Shown: piece by piece, positions 20,959 to 32,639 of the stretch | How the letters are laid out: the number at the start of each line of letters is the position of its first letter | How positions within the stretch are numbered: the stretch's first letter is position 1 | NCBI GenBank assembly: GCA_014529385.2 | Contig: CM043944.1 | Span: 55,225,768-55,289,767, forward strand | Direction: 5' to 3' | Source: Adiantum capillus-veneris | Taxonomy: Eukaryota; Streptophyta; Polypodiopsida; Polypodiales; Pteridaceae | Length of the DNA: 64,000 nucleotides | The notes under the pieces: generated by a model | Told to the model about the DNA's origin: nothing | What the model saw: the letters and a program-made list of their open reading frames with translations, nothing else | Database searches by the model: none | Translations under genes and position numbers: made by a program

Positions 20959-21560
20959 TCCACGTGGCTAGAGAGGGAGGGATGAGAAATGCCACATGTA
21001 CTTCTCATCCCTCATTAATATAATGTATAGAATATAGGACCTTACCTCCTAGGGTAGGCAAGAATTCACACAATATAGCACTTTTGGATTGATGCATATT
21101 TTGAGACTACATGCATGAGGAATGCCCACAATCCATTTCGCATGTAGACATTGAGTTTTGTTTGTGTGATGGTCAATTTTATTTTTTCATGTCGATTTTG
21201 ATCAAAGGTATTGCATTTTTTAATGTATTCTAAGACTTAAAGCAAGCCCATTCTTGGGTTTTGGAGCACTCAATGTTGCTTATAAAAACACATGAAGATA
21301 TAGAGGAGACACCTAAATATAGTTCAAAGAAAGCAAGGGTCCATGTCAAAATAGTAGTTTTCTTTCCCTTGTCTAGTGATATGTTGTATGTTTAGTCAGA
21401 CTCCTAACATTGATCTCTCTACCCTACCATTCTAAATGTTCTTACCCTTATACTGTAACAAAATCTCATCTCCCTGCTAAGACTTTCTTTAAGTTTTATA
21501 TGCTTAATCTTCCTTACTTTACTACAAAACACAACCTATTGTTAATTCTAACTTCTCTTC
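20651..21560. other. No gene; (CT)n tract
   Basis: A (CT)n tract lies at about 20924-20955. The rest is unique-looking AT-rich sequence without coding signal. Confidence 0.6.
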
Positions 21561-21574
21561 TGTTTAGTTCTCAA

Positions 21575-21635
21575 CTGAAGCGATGAGTTCTCAGCAAAAC
21601 GCCTCCCTCCCTTTACGCAGAACTGAAGCGGTAAC

Positions 21636-21681
<46 letters not shown>

Positions 21682-21840
21682 GGAGACTTTGTTTCTCTAT
21701 CCACTACCGCAGAAGCTCTCTCTCCACTAACGCAGAAGCTCTGAAAGCTAGCAAGGAGTTCCTCAGCAAAACGCCTCCCTCCCGTTACGCAGAGCTGAAG
21801 CAGTAAGCCTCTCTCTCTCTCTCTCTCTGTCTGTCTGTCT
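21575..21840. repeat. Imperfect tandem duplication containing (CT)n tracts
   Basis: TCAGCAAAACGCCTCCCTCC occurs near 21590 and again near 21763. Each copy is followed by TTACGCAGA(A/G)CTGAAGC and a CT tract (about 21640-21679 and 21809-21829), giving a period of about 173 bp. Confidence 0.8.
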
Positions 21841-21921
21841 TGAAGGCAGACTCAGAAATTGTGGAATCATCCTTCTGCACAAACAGGAATGGGAGCTTCA
21901 AACGGTGAAGATGAGGAGTGA

Positions 21922-22143
21922 ATGAAGCCTGCTTGCAACAATTTTGAATTTGCTTCTCCAGCTCGCCAATGCCTTAGACAAGCGATATGGGAACTTTTTG
22001 GGATCTTTTGCACTAGGCACTATCATGATCCTCAGGATATAAGGGAGGATCTTGAAGAGGTAGATTGTCCCGAAGCATCATGTGCTAATATTTCTGTAGT
22101 AAAGCCTCCATGTGGGGATCTGGGGAAGAATCCGCAGATGTGA
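21922..22143 (+). other. Orphan 73-codon open frame, no recognised motif
   Basis: Starts MKPACNNFEFASPARQCLRQ and contains WELFGIFCTRHYHDPQDIRE. Composition is protein-like (Cys-rich, not low complexity), so it may be one exon of an unknown gene. No splice signals or neighbours confirm it. Confidence 0.25.
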
Positions 22144-22767
22144 CAAAGGCAATTGAAGGGGCTGCTGAAAAGGATGTCGCAGAAAAGGCTAATAGACATT
22201 GGGCTTGCAAGTGCTATATATAAGGGGATACAAGGTATAGTCTGATCATGAATAAGAATGGACTAAGTGCGCCTTTGACAATGGTGAATGTGTTGTGGCA
22301 ATAATCATTGATATGAACATACTAGTGGATCATAGTCACACCCAAAGAGAAGGACAATAAGAAGTCTCATTGAGATGAGGGCTTTTGAAGCTTGAATGAG
22401 AAGTCAATTACCTTTTGGGTGATGTGGGTTTGAACTCTAGGGGTGAAGATTGAAGCCATGAGTAAGGCTACAGTGTGCAACCAACCTTAGATGCCAATTT
22501 TGGAGACTCAAAGTTGCCCATGAAAACAAAATGATAAACTTATGGGTCTTAGTGGAGCCGTGACTCACAAGCTTTGATCAATTTGGAATCTTAGGCATTT
22601 CCCTCCTTATCCTGAAATTGGATTTTGAAAGCTAGCAAAGAGATTGGAACAATGATGTCCAAAAGTGTCCAGTGAACGTAGGGTGATAGGCTAAGCTAAA
22701 CAATAGATTTGTGCCAAGAGATTTGAACAATTATGTCCAAAAGTGTCCAGTGAACTTGGGATCTCAG
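22144..22767. other. No gene; internal direct duplication
   Basis: The phrase ATGTCCAAAAGTGTCCAGTG occurs near 22657 and 22734 with related flanks (AGAGATT-GGAACAAT), an imperfect direct duplication of about 80 bp. Nothing coding was recognised. Confidence 0.5.
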
Positions 22768-24767
22768 TCAGAGATGATGTTTTGGCAACCCATGCAATTT
22801 GAATATATGCTGCACAAATAATGATGCAACATCTGGAGCCGAAGCAGCTATCTTGCAAGGAATGAAATGAGCCATCTTGGAAAAGCGATCAACCACCACA
22901 AGAACCTGAGCATTGCCTTTAGACGATCGAGGCAAAGTGATGATAAAATCCATACTGATACTTTCCCATCTCTCATTGGGAACCGGCAAAGGCTGAAGTA
23001 AACCTTGAGGAAGGTGTCGCGAAGCTTTCATTATCTGATATGAATGATAGGCTTTGACAAATTTGATAACATCTTGTTGCATATGAGGCGAGAAGTATGT
23101 AATAGACAAGAGCCTGTATGTCTTGTTGATCCCAGGGTGAGCAACATAAGGAACTTCATGATGCTCTTGAATTAGAATCTTTTGCAATGAAGTGTTGTGA
23201 GGCACACAAATCCGATTAGAGAAGTACAACAACTTATCAACGATGGTGTAGGCTAAAAACACGTTTATCTTTGCAGGACTGGGAGCAAAAGGTTTGAGAG
23301 CACGGAACACATCTCCAAAATCTCTATTAGTCAGGTATTCATTCTTGAAGCAAGCAGGAAGTTCCAATTGTACATTAGTGATAGCAAAACTAGTGGCTCG
23401 AGACGTGCGGCTCAAAGCATCGGCAACCACATTTAGAAGACCAAGAACATATTGGATCGTCTTGTGAAAATTCAACCCATCGGCCTTGTCTAGAATTCAT
23501 TACAAGCGGAGTGAAAATGTACGTTAGAGATTGATGATTTGTGTGTATAATCGAATCTGCACCAAGTAGATAATGTCTCCAAGTTTGATAAGCATGCATA
23601 ATTGCCAAAAACTCCTTGTTATACACAGGATACCTGCTTTGAATAGTCGACAATTTCTTGCTATCGTAAGCAATGACAAGATCATTCTGCATCAAAACTC
23701 CATGAGAAGCACAATCTAAGGCATCTATCATCACATCAAAGGGTTAAAGGGTTGAGTGGGGATCTGCAATGGCCAAGACCAGGGTTGTCATCAAAGCATG
23801 CTTCAGATCATTGAAGGATTGTTCAACTTCAGAAGATTACTGAAGTTTGTCTAACTTTGTCAATTCGGTCAAAGGAGCTGCAGCCTCTGAGAACTTATGC
23901 ACATTGTTGTGATAAAAGTTTTCAAGACCCAAGAAGATCGAACATCTGAAACGGTCATCGACAGAGGAAGGTCAATTCGGTCAGAGGAGAGCGATCTCTG
24001 AGAATTTATGCACATTGTTGTGATAAGAGTTTCCAAGACCCAAGAAGATCGAACATTTGAAATGGTGATCGGCAGAGGCTAATCCACAAGTATCTTCTTA
24101 GGATCTACTGCAATGCCATCGACAGAAATGATGTATCCAAGATATTTCACATGGTTCTCAAAAAAGTCACTCTTCTTCTTGTTGATGTACAACACGTTTG
24201 TGCGAAGTATGCCAAAAACAATCTGCAAGTGCTCTTTGTGATCCACCAAAGTTTTGTTGAAAACTAGAATATCATTCAGATAGACGATTACAAACTTGTC
24301 CTGGTCCGGGCCAAACATTTCATTCATCAAGATCATGAATGTGGCCGTGACATTGGTTAACCCAAAAGGTATGAATAAAAATTCATAATGGCCATAATTT
24401 GTCTGAAAGGCTGTCTTGTATTCATCGCCAATAAGAATATGAATCTGATGATAGCCAGGCTTCAAACCAATCTTAGAGAACACCTTTGCACCAAGCAACT
24501 CATTAAACAACTCATTGATTTGTGGTAAAGGAAACTTGTTGTTGATTGTTAACTTGTTAAGAGCATGACAATGAATACATTTTTCTTCACAAGCAAAACT
24601 CGAGCGTCGAAAGGACTCTTCCTGGGACGAATGTGACCTTTGTCAAGTAACCCCTGCAATTGCCTTTGTATCTCCTGAGATTCAGATGTGAGATGCAACG
24701 GAAGCAATGTAATTAGGTATGGATCTTGCAACATACTTGACCAATCCTTAGCTCTTAACATGCACAA
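22768..24767 (-). pseudogene. Ty3/gypsy pol remnant (RT, RNase H, integrase), family D
   Basis: Minus strand. 24767-24549: pre-RT with LTSESQEIQRQLQGLLDKGH. 24510-24079: RT core with AKVFSKIGLKPGYHQIHI, FIPFGLTNVTATFM and YLND in place of the usual YLDD/FLDD, so a catalytic Asp is replaced. 23734-23390: RNase H remnant. 23475-22768: DALSR, then the zinc-binding and integrase core with WESISMDFIITLPRSSKGN and VVVDRFSKMAHFIPCK. Zinc-domain Cys residues are partly lost (AYHSYQIMK). It stops at 22768 before the later integrase residues. Gag, protease and LTRs are absent. A local ~115-bp duplication (23875-24065) further breaks the RT-RNase H link. Confidence 0.8.
23875..24065. repeat. ~115-bp tandem duplication inside gypsy D
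   Basis: The block with CACATTGTTGTGATAA and CCAAGACCCAAGAAGATCGA occurs twice, starting near 23885 and near 24000, with about ten differences. Confidence 0.85.
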
Positions 24768-24785
24768 TTAACGCCACAAGACTCC

Positions 24786-25450
24786 TGTAAATAGAGAGTG
24801 AGAAGAGAGACGACACATGGGGTCCCAACTAACCCTCTCAAGGGCCCCCCACACCGTTACCGATGTGGTATTTGCTTTATTTGCACAAATGATTATACAA
24901 GACTAGACTCTTGCTATGCAAACCTCTAGACCTTCAGATACCCAAAGATAGGAGTACTTTCGGGGCTGATTTGATGTAGTCAAAGTGGTCCCTCGATGTG
25001 GCGAAGATAGGCCTCCAATATAGGGATGTTGGGGGCTGTTTTGATGCGCCTAATTGAGGTAGATGATGGCTGAAAACAGTCTGTAATTCTCTGCTGAAAA
25101 CGCAGCCTGTAGTCGGGGATGATGAAGCGCCAAAACGCAGCCGATGTCGATGCCGAATGCGCCACCGGATGGGGGCTGAAATGGGCAAGAATGGGGCTGG
25201 AATGACAGCAGATACGGGGCTGAGAATGATGCGAAGTTGGGGCTGATTTACAGTCCTAATGTGCCTATGCTTGCGATGGATGCTTGGGGAAGATGGGGAA
25301 TGGATCCCTAGCAAGATGTGCAGAGCAAAGCGATGGAGGAAGCAAGATGACCAACCCGGCACATAATCCCCTAGGCTCTAGACACTTTATTGGCTCTGGA
25401 TGGCGACGTAAAATGTCCACGTGGCACACCGAGTCCGTGTGCACGTGACA
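24786..25450 (-). mobile_element. 3' LTR of gypsy element C (left end approximate)
   Basis: Read on the minus strand, a purine-rich tract GCAGGAGGGGA ends at 25451 and TGTCACGTGCACACGG starts at 25450. This mirrors the PPT/LTR junctions elsewhere in the window. The 3' end is placed at TG (24786) only provisionally. The left side abuts gypsy D, so element C may have inserted into D. Confidence 0.5.
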
Positions 25451-25479
25451 TCCCCTCCTGCTTAAGGTGAGGCACCGAT

Positions 25480-28236
25480 GCCGAGCTGCATGGCCTCCGG
25501 ATATGATGTGAGAAGTAGTGGATAATTTGAGAAAAACTCCTCGTTTACCCAAGCAGCTTCATGGGTACCTCGATCCTTGAATTTGAGGAAGTATTGTCGC
25601 TTCTTCTTATTCGATCCGTGCTTAAAACGATGCAAGAGGATCTGCTACGGTTCCAAAATTTCGGCCTCATGAACGATCTGAGGTTGCTCCTCGTCTGGAA
25701 CATTCCTTGGAGGTTCACCCTGAAACAATTTAAGCCAAGAAACATGGAAAACATTATGCATTGTCCACGAAGCAGGTAACTAAAGGCGGAAGGAAATGTC
25801 ATTTACCTTGTCGATGACCGAAAATGGACGGTACACCAACTTGCTTCAAACGTTGCTTCATGATCCTCAAATACACCCAGTCACCCTCCTTGAACAAGAC
25901 ATCTTGTCGATGCTTGTTAGCCTGTCTAGAATATGATTCTTGAGTTGTGCTAAGCCGAAGCGTAACACTCTCAGAAATCTCTGCAAAAGACTCACTAACA
26001 TGATTAGCATCAGGAACTTTAGACCTAGTCAACAAAGATTGAAAAGGACGATCAAATGCTGCCTCATACGGAGTACGACCAATAACACTAGAATATGTGT
26101 CATTCAGAATGGCGTGGAGTCTGGACTAATGGCAAATACTGTTCCCACTTAGACTGATGATCATGCATATAAGACTTGAGAACATCAAATGCCAATTGAT
26201 TGTAAATCTCGGTCTGACCATTTGACTGAGGATGAAATGAAGAAGAAAAATTTAACTTATTGCCAAAATTTTCAAATAGAGTCTGCAAAAAATGTGATGT
26301 GAACTTTGTATTCCTATCGGACACAATAGACTTAGGAAGACCACACAACGGATACCAATGTCGAATGAACATCCGTGCAACATCCTATGCACTAACATTG
26401 GCCTTGCAAGGAATAAGCATGCAAAACTTGCTAAAGCGATCAACAATAGTCAAACACTGTGTATTCCATGCACCTGGTGAAAGAGGCAAATTAGTCACAA
26501 AATCCATGGAAATGTCTTAAAAAGGTCCCTCTGGAATAGGTAAAGGCATCAACAAACCTTGCTGCTTACCATGAGGTACTTTGACCTTCTGACAGATGGA
26601 ACATCTAGTGACATAATTAAACCATAAATGAGGACAATAAAAATGATGTTCAACCTTTTCTAATGTGGCATTCATACCCCTGTGTCCCCCAATCAATGCA
26701 TCATGTGCATCATGCAAAATCGGTGCTCCAAATTACTACAAAACACAAAGTCTATTTTTAAAAAATAACCAACCATCACGGATGGCATAATTTGAGGGCC
26801 CTTGTGGATCCAAAGAATCCATCCAATGCTTCGTGCTTCTCAAACTCTGTACCCACATACCGATGCTTCATATCATTATATCCAACATCTTGAATAGAAA
26901 GAAAAGAATGCCGCTCAAGGGAGAGAACCTGTCTCTTTCTACTCAATGCATCTGCAACAGGGTTAGCTTACTTGGAATGTACTCAATCATACCACCAAAT
27001 TGCTCAAAATATTGAGACCACCGTGCTTGTCTATCACTCCAATGTGCACTAGGCATAGACTGAAGCCATCTAAGAGCTTGGTGATCCGTGCGAACCACAA
27101 ACTCACAACCATAAACAAAATGCTTCCAATGCTTTAATGCATGAATGACAGAGAGGAATTCCTTATCATAGACAAAGTAATTCTTCTGAGCACTGTTTAG
27201 CTTACGAGAGAAAAATGCAACCGGATGTGTGTTCTGTTGTAACACTGCTCCAATAGCAATATTACTAGCATTTGTCCAAACTTCAAATGGATCGTCCCCA
27301 GAAGCAAGGATGAGGCAAGGAGCCTCTGTGACCGCAACCTTGAGCACTTCAAAAGCACTCTTAGCCGTCTCGGTTAAGACCACGCTCTAACAGCGAGTCT
27401 TAACACCCTTCAAAAGATCAGACAATGGTGTGGCAATGTGTGCAAAATTCTTGATATGTGAACTATATGCCTGACATACACCCAAAAATGAACGTACATT
27501 CCCTAACTTCTCTAACCTTCTTGGGATCAAGGCGAATGCCATCTTCCGAGATGATATAGCCCAAATATGAATCAGTAGTCAGAAAAAATTCTGACTTCTT
27601 TGCAGCGATGTAGAGACGGTTGGCAGCCAAAAGGGCTAAAACCTTCTCAACATCACGCTCACGTTGTTCCCACATGGCTGAGAATATGAGAATGTCATCA
27701 AGAAAAATAAAAACACACACACCTACGAAGTCGATGAAGATACGCATCATCATGCGATTAAACGTACCTGGGGCGCCAGTAAGACCAAATGGCATGACCA
27801 TAAACTCATAGTGACCACGCTCTGTCCGAAAGCCTGTCTTATAAATATCGTGCTTGGCGATTCTTACCTGATGGTAGCCACTCTTCAAGTCGACCTTAGA
27901 AAATACCTTTGCTCCATTGAGACGCTCCAAAATGTAGTCAATGCGGGGCATCGGAAGACGATTCTTGACAGTCTTCTTGTTGAGGGTCCTGTAATCCACA
28001 CACAAGCGTGAGGTACCATCTTTCTTCCGAACAAAAAGAACAGGAGCAACAAAAGGACTTACACTAGGACGTATAAACCCCCGAGCTATCAACTCACCTA
28101 GTTGACGCTCTAACTCCTCTTCATTTGCTTTATTCAACCTGTAAGGAAACTCACTTACCGATTGAGCACCATCTACTAGGTCGATCACATGGTCCTCTGG
28201 TCGCTCGGGTGGAGTGATGGAGGTAAATCATCTTGG
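25480..28236 (-). pseudogene. Gypsy chromovirus C, pol part: RT, RNase H, integrase, chromodomain
   Basis: Minus strand. 28188-27463: RT with LVDGAQSVSEFPYRLNKANE, CVDYRTLNKKTVKNRLP, FSKVDLKSGYHQVRI and the catalytic FLDD. 27383-26943: RNase H with DDPFEVWTNAS and DHQALRWLQSMPSAHW. 26717-26517: zinc domain ending CSICQKVKVPHGKQ. 26446-26100: integrase core (VSDRNTKFTSHFLQTL, HPQSNGQTEIYNQLAFDV). 26035-25799: C-terminal integrase. About 25640-25490: chromodomain-like HRFKHGSNKKKRQYFLKF, then EAAWVNEEFF. Expected catalytic residues are largely visible, but shifts and stops separate the domains. Gag and protease lie beyond the nested element at 32640-34010. The chromodomain classes it as a chromovirus. 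Confidence 0.85.
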
Positions 28237-29457
28237 TGTAAGGTGCAACGGAATGAATGTTTGAACTTTGCTCAAGATGAGTGCTCCGAATTATGCTCAA
28301 GGTTCCTTTTGTTCTTATGGAAGGGAGAGCCTTCCGTTCTTAATGAGAGAGTGCTATGATCACAACAAAGTGAATGGACACTGTGCATGCAAGTGTATGA
28401 GACTGAGAGATAGAGAGAGAAGAGAAATACGACACCAGAGACGTAAAACCCTCCTCCGAAGGCCCCACTCTCGTCAGTGAGAGTGGTCTACTATTGATTG
28501 CACAAACTGGTACAATGTGGGTGCATGTGACTGATGCAAGTCTAGACTATGTCGAGGTCGATGACGGAGATGGCGAGACCGATCTAAGGGCTGAAATCTG
28601 CTACTCTTTATCTGCTGTCCAAAAACGCTAATGGGCTGAACTCTGCTGCGGCTGGAAACGCAAAAGAAAACGCTGCCCTTGCTGGTCTTTATGGCTGAAA
28701 ATCTGCGGTTCCTTGGGCTGAAAACTGATGGTCTTCATGGCTGAAAACTGATGTTGCTTTTTTGTTGAAAAACGCCAGCCAGAAGGGGGCGACTTGGGTT
28801 TATGAAAAACGCTAGGCTGGAAGTCTTCTTGCGGTGAAGCCTTGGATCAAAAACGCTAGGCCTGATCTGCAAATAAAAAACGCTAGGGCTGAAAATGGTT
28901 ATGCTGTCGCCGGATGTTCTGCAAATGCAAAACGCTAGGCTGATCTGCTGTGTCTTGACGACGCTGGGGCTGATCTGCTGTGCACAAATCGCCAAGGCTG
29001 ATCTGATGCTAGGTCTTCTGTGGAGAAAACGCCAGAGTAGTCGCGGGGGTTGGTCTTGCTGAGAAGTTGCCTGTTGAGCAAGGTGCTCCTGCTGCTTCTT
29101 TTGCCAATTAGTGCTAGTTTAGGTTTGCTTATATACAAACTTACTCAATTTGCCCTACCTACTTTCCAACAAAAGTCACTTAAAAATAATAAGTGAAAAT
29201 GTCAAAAATAGGGAAAATAGGCTAAATGCATTGGAAACTTCTGAAGGATTTTGATGGATTCTGATGGGAATGCTTATGATCATGCTGTGTGCAACCAGAG
29301 GATATGCATCTACACTAAGTGACTGGGGATGCACGATCTGCGAACAGACTCACAAAAGTGCCAGAACACTTCTAAATCTAGACTCATTGGATTGATTGAA
29401 CCCTTGTCGTGCTCTAGCTTGTCCACGGACACATAGGGTTGGATGTGTCACGTGACA
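28237..29457 (-). mobile_element. LTR element B, 3' LTR (1221 bp)
   Basis: On the minus strand the LTR begins TGTCACGTGACACATCC at 29457, just after a purine tract AAAAAGGAGGGGA, and ends ...CACCTTACA at 28237. It carries a TATA-like ATATAAGC and about ten interspersed copies of a TCAGCCTAGCGTTTTT-like motif. The 5 bp outside 28237 is CTTGG, matching the other end of the element. Confidence 0.92.
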
Positions 29458-29468
29458 TCCCCTCCTTT

Positions 29469-30992
29469 TTAAAGCGAGGTACTAGTACCGAACCGTATGG
29501 CGTTGAGGGAGATCGCCGAAAGCATTCGTAATCCTAGAAGGGACTCTTTGCCGGCCCACTCATATGTGTGGGTCGTGCGGTACTTGAACTTCATAAAGGT
29601 TTGCAACGCTTGCTTCTTTGGGCCGCGCCGAAATCGACGAGTCTTCTGTGGCTCCTTCAATGCTTCAACTTCGTCAAGAGTCATGCGTCTACCTTGTTTA
29701 AGAATCTCCGAGGCTGAAATTCGTGAAACCAGTTTCAACACAAAAACATGAACATACCTATTCTATGTAAAGTGATTGGAAAAAATCTTGTCTTCCTCAA
29801 AGACTGTGCATGCAATGTAGATGAACAAAGAGATGGAGTGCTAAACCGTTCACCACACACACGTAGACAATGAGATTGAATCTTTCTCTTCTGATCTAAA
29901 GCAATCAACTATGGCAAATTACAATGGAAATGCCCATGCTTGGTGCTCATACTTTCTTGTGCTCGTTCTACGAATGTGCCCTGCCAAGGAAGAGACATGG
30001 AATGACCTCCTTACATACATACCTTTCAGCTTTTCATGAACAATCCTCATATATTTGTGCTCATTCATGAGTGAAACGTGCTCAACGTACAATATGTCAT
30101 GCCTAGTAAAAGGGATCACATAAAGACACTGACTAAAATACAGGAAACGATCACGAATGAAACACTCGAACAATGCGTGCGTACTAATCATGCGAACACA
30201 TAATACTTCCTGTGAGGGTTCTTTGGACCTAGGCTCGAGAGCCAAGATCGGTTCTTCTTGAAGAAATTCTTTGGACCTAGGCTCGAAAGCCAAGATCGAT
30301 CTTTCGTGATTGATCGAATCTGCAACGAGGTTATTTTCGCTAGAAAAAGCATCAACTAACTCATCATCCTTGTGAACAATCACGTCATCTTCATGCAAAT
30401 CATCATGCTTGTGAGAAATCACATCTTGATCATGCAAATCATCATGCTCGTGAGAAATCACATCTTGATCATGCAAATCATCATGCTCGTGAGAAATCAC
30501 ATTTTGATCATGCAAATCATCATGCTTGTCAGTGTCATCCAAATCATCATGCTCATCATTATCATTCAAATCATCATGCTTCTCATAATCACGCAAATCC
30601 TGTGTGTCATGCTTTGGAGAAGAAGAGACTGAGAGAGTCTCCTTTTCCCGAATCTCTTGCATTTGTGCCTGAACTTGAGAAAAGAGTCACAACAACTCTT
30701 TCTTGTGTCGGTCGCTCTGTTCTTGTTTTGCTTTGGCTGCCTTTCTTTCTGCTTCTCTTTCTGCGTGTCTACGTTCCATTTCTGCCATTCTTTCTGCATT
30801 TCTCGCTTCCCGTTCTAACTTCCTTTCCAGAAACATATGCTTCAACTCCTCCATAGGAGTTAGTGCAATCCTTGGCATAGATGGGGAAGGGGGAGGGTCG
30901 GAAAAACCTCTTGGTGGGGAAAATTCTTCTTCGCCTCTCTCATGCTCATCACCTCCAAGCGAAGTATCCATTCCGCTTCGAGTGATGACCAT
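29469..30992 (-). pseudogene. Element B internal ORF: Gag N-terminus, HD-rich repeats, integrase remnant, chromo-like end
   Basis: Minus strand. 30992-30687: MVITRSGMDTSLGGDEHERG, Pro-rich, then a charged coil (AERMAEMERRHAEREAERKA). After a shift, 30662-29919: VSSSPKHDTQDLRDYEKHDD, then a 13-residue repeat HDDLHDQDVISHE about four times plus shorter HDDL-type units, then FIRDRFLYFSQCLYVIPF and EHVSLMNEHKYMRIVHEKLK, a remnant of the integrase zinc region. 29741-29469: EILKQGRRMTLDEVEALKEP and GPKKQALQTFMKFKYRTTH, a divergent chromodomain-like end. Compared with the better copy at 44049-45149, this one has a shift and stops (29919-29741). No protease, RT, RNase H or integrase core, so B must use enzymes from elsewhere. 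Confidence 0.65.
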
Positions 30993-31415
30993 GCACTATG
31001 ATCTTTGGTTCTTAAGTTCACGAGGAACTTGGGTTCTTGAGGGTCTTGGGTTCTGGGGTTCTTGAGGTTTTCTTTCGCTTGCAATCCGTGTTTGAGAAGT
31101 ATCTTCTCTTTACCCGAGTTCTGCTCTTTTCCGTGGGCACACCCCTTGGCGACCTTGCGCTAACACCAAGGTTGCTTTTTCCTACCTCACGTCGATTGGC
31201 CGGCCACTAAGTGCATGGTCCGCTCTCAATGAGTGAAAAGAGGCACAAGGGGAGGCTCGACAAGCCCTTCTTTCTTGGGATTCCTGACACTCTTCAAAAA
31301 CACGATTAGGAATCGACACGCCCAAGTAAACTTGGGTTCGTGCGACTACAACAAGCAAAAAAAATTCTTGTGATTCTTGTGGTTCTTTCCTTGAGTGATA
31401 CATAACACTGCCAAA
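30993..31415 (-). other. 5' leader of element B
   Basis: Between PBS and the Gag-like start, with no protein motif. It contains short A/G-rich direct repeats (minus strand: CAAGAACCTCAAGACCC-type) shared by every element of this LTR family in the window. Confidence 0.6.
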
Positions 31416-31427
31416 GCTCTGATACCA
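31416..31427 (-). promoter_or_regulatory. Primer-binding site of element B
   Basis: The minus strand reads TGGTATCAGAGC, complementary to the 3' end of plant initiator tRNA-Met, one base inside the LTR end. Confidence 0.88.
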
Positions 31428-31428
31428 A

Positions 31429-32639
31429 TGTAAGGTTCAGCGGAATGAATGTTTGAACTTTGCTCAAGATGAGTGCTCTGAACTGTGCTCAAGGTTCCTT
31501 TTGTTCTTATGGAAGGGAGAGCCTTCCGTTCTTAATGAGAGAGTGCTATGATCACAACAAAGTGAATGGACACTGTGCGTGCAAGTGTATGAGACTGAGA
31601 GATAGAGAGAGAAGAGAAATACGACACTAGAGACGTTGTAAAACCCTCCTCCGAAGGCCCCACTCTCGTCGGCGAGAGTGGTCTACTATTGATTGCACAA
31701 ACTGGTACAATGCGGGTACATGTGACTGATGCAAGTCTAGACTATGTCGAGGTCGACAACGGAGATGGCAAGATTGAATTAAGGGCTGAAATCTGCTACT
31801 CTTTATTTGCTCTCCAAAAACGCTAATGGGCTGAAATCTGCTGCAGCTGGAAACGCAAAAGAAAACGCTGCCCTTGCTGGTCTTTATGGCTGAAAATTTG
31901 CGGTTTCTTGGGCTGAAAACTGATGGTCTTTATGGCTGAAAACTGATGTTACTTTTTTGCTGAAAAACGCCAGCCAGAAGGGGGCGACTTGGGTTTATGA
32001 AAAACGCTAGGCTGGAAGTCTTCTTGCGGTGAAGCCTTGGATAAAAAACGCTAGGCTTGATCTGCAAATAAAAAACGCTAGGGCTGAAAATGGTTCTGCT
32101 GTCGCCGGATGTTTTGCAAATGCTAGGCTGATCTGCTGTGTCTTGATGACGTTGGGGCTGATCTGCTGTGCACAAATCGCCAAGGCTGATCTGATGCTAG
32201 GTCTTCTGTGGAGAAAACGCCAGAGTAGTCGCGGGGGTTGGTCTTGCTGAGAAGTTGCCTGTTGAGCAAGGTGCTCCTGCTGCTTCTTTTGCCAATTAGT
32301 GCTAGTTTAGGTTTGCTTATATACAAACTTACTCAATTTGTCCTACCTACTTTCCAACAGAAGTCACTTAAAAATAATAAGTGAAAAATGTCAAAAATAG
32401 GGAAAATAGGCTAAATGCACTGGAAAATTCCCCTGAAGGATTCTAATGGGAATGCATATGATCATGTTGTGTGCAACCAGCGGATATGCATCTACACTAA
32501 GTGACTGGGGATGCACGGTCTGCGAACAGACTCACAAAAGTGCCAAAACACTTCTAAATCTAGACTGATTGGACTGACTGAACCCTTGTCGTGCTGTAGC
32601 TTGTCCACGGACACATAGGGTTGGATGTGTCACGTGACA
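31429..32639 (-). mobile_element. LTR element B, 5' LTR (1211 bp)
   Basis: Nearly identical to 28237-29457 with scattered substitutions and small indels (for example GAGACGT-AAAACC versus GAGACGTTGTAAAACC). On the minus strand it starts TGTCACGTGACACATCC at 32639 and ends TTACA at 31429. The flank at 32640-32644 is CTTGG, the duplicate of 28232-28236. Confidence 0.92.

Noticed and set aside
28237-28480. Coding frame in the LTR (70 codons)
   Set aside because: Lies wholly in LTR sequence shared by all family members and is broken in the others.
29497-29751. Plus-strand frame opposite the chromo-like end (also 45043-45354)
   Set aside because: Antisense shadow of the minus- or plus-strand fusion ORF; no motif of its own.
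30372-30632. Plus-strand Ile/Met-rich repeat protein
   Set aside because: Antisense reading of the HDDL repeat region of element B.
31416-31427. tRNA-Met-like sequence as a tRNA gene
   Set aside because: Only the 12-nt primer-binding complement next to an LTR is present, not a cloverleaf.
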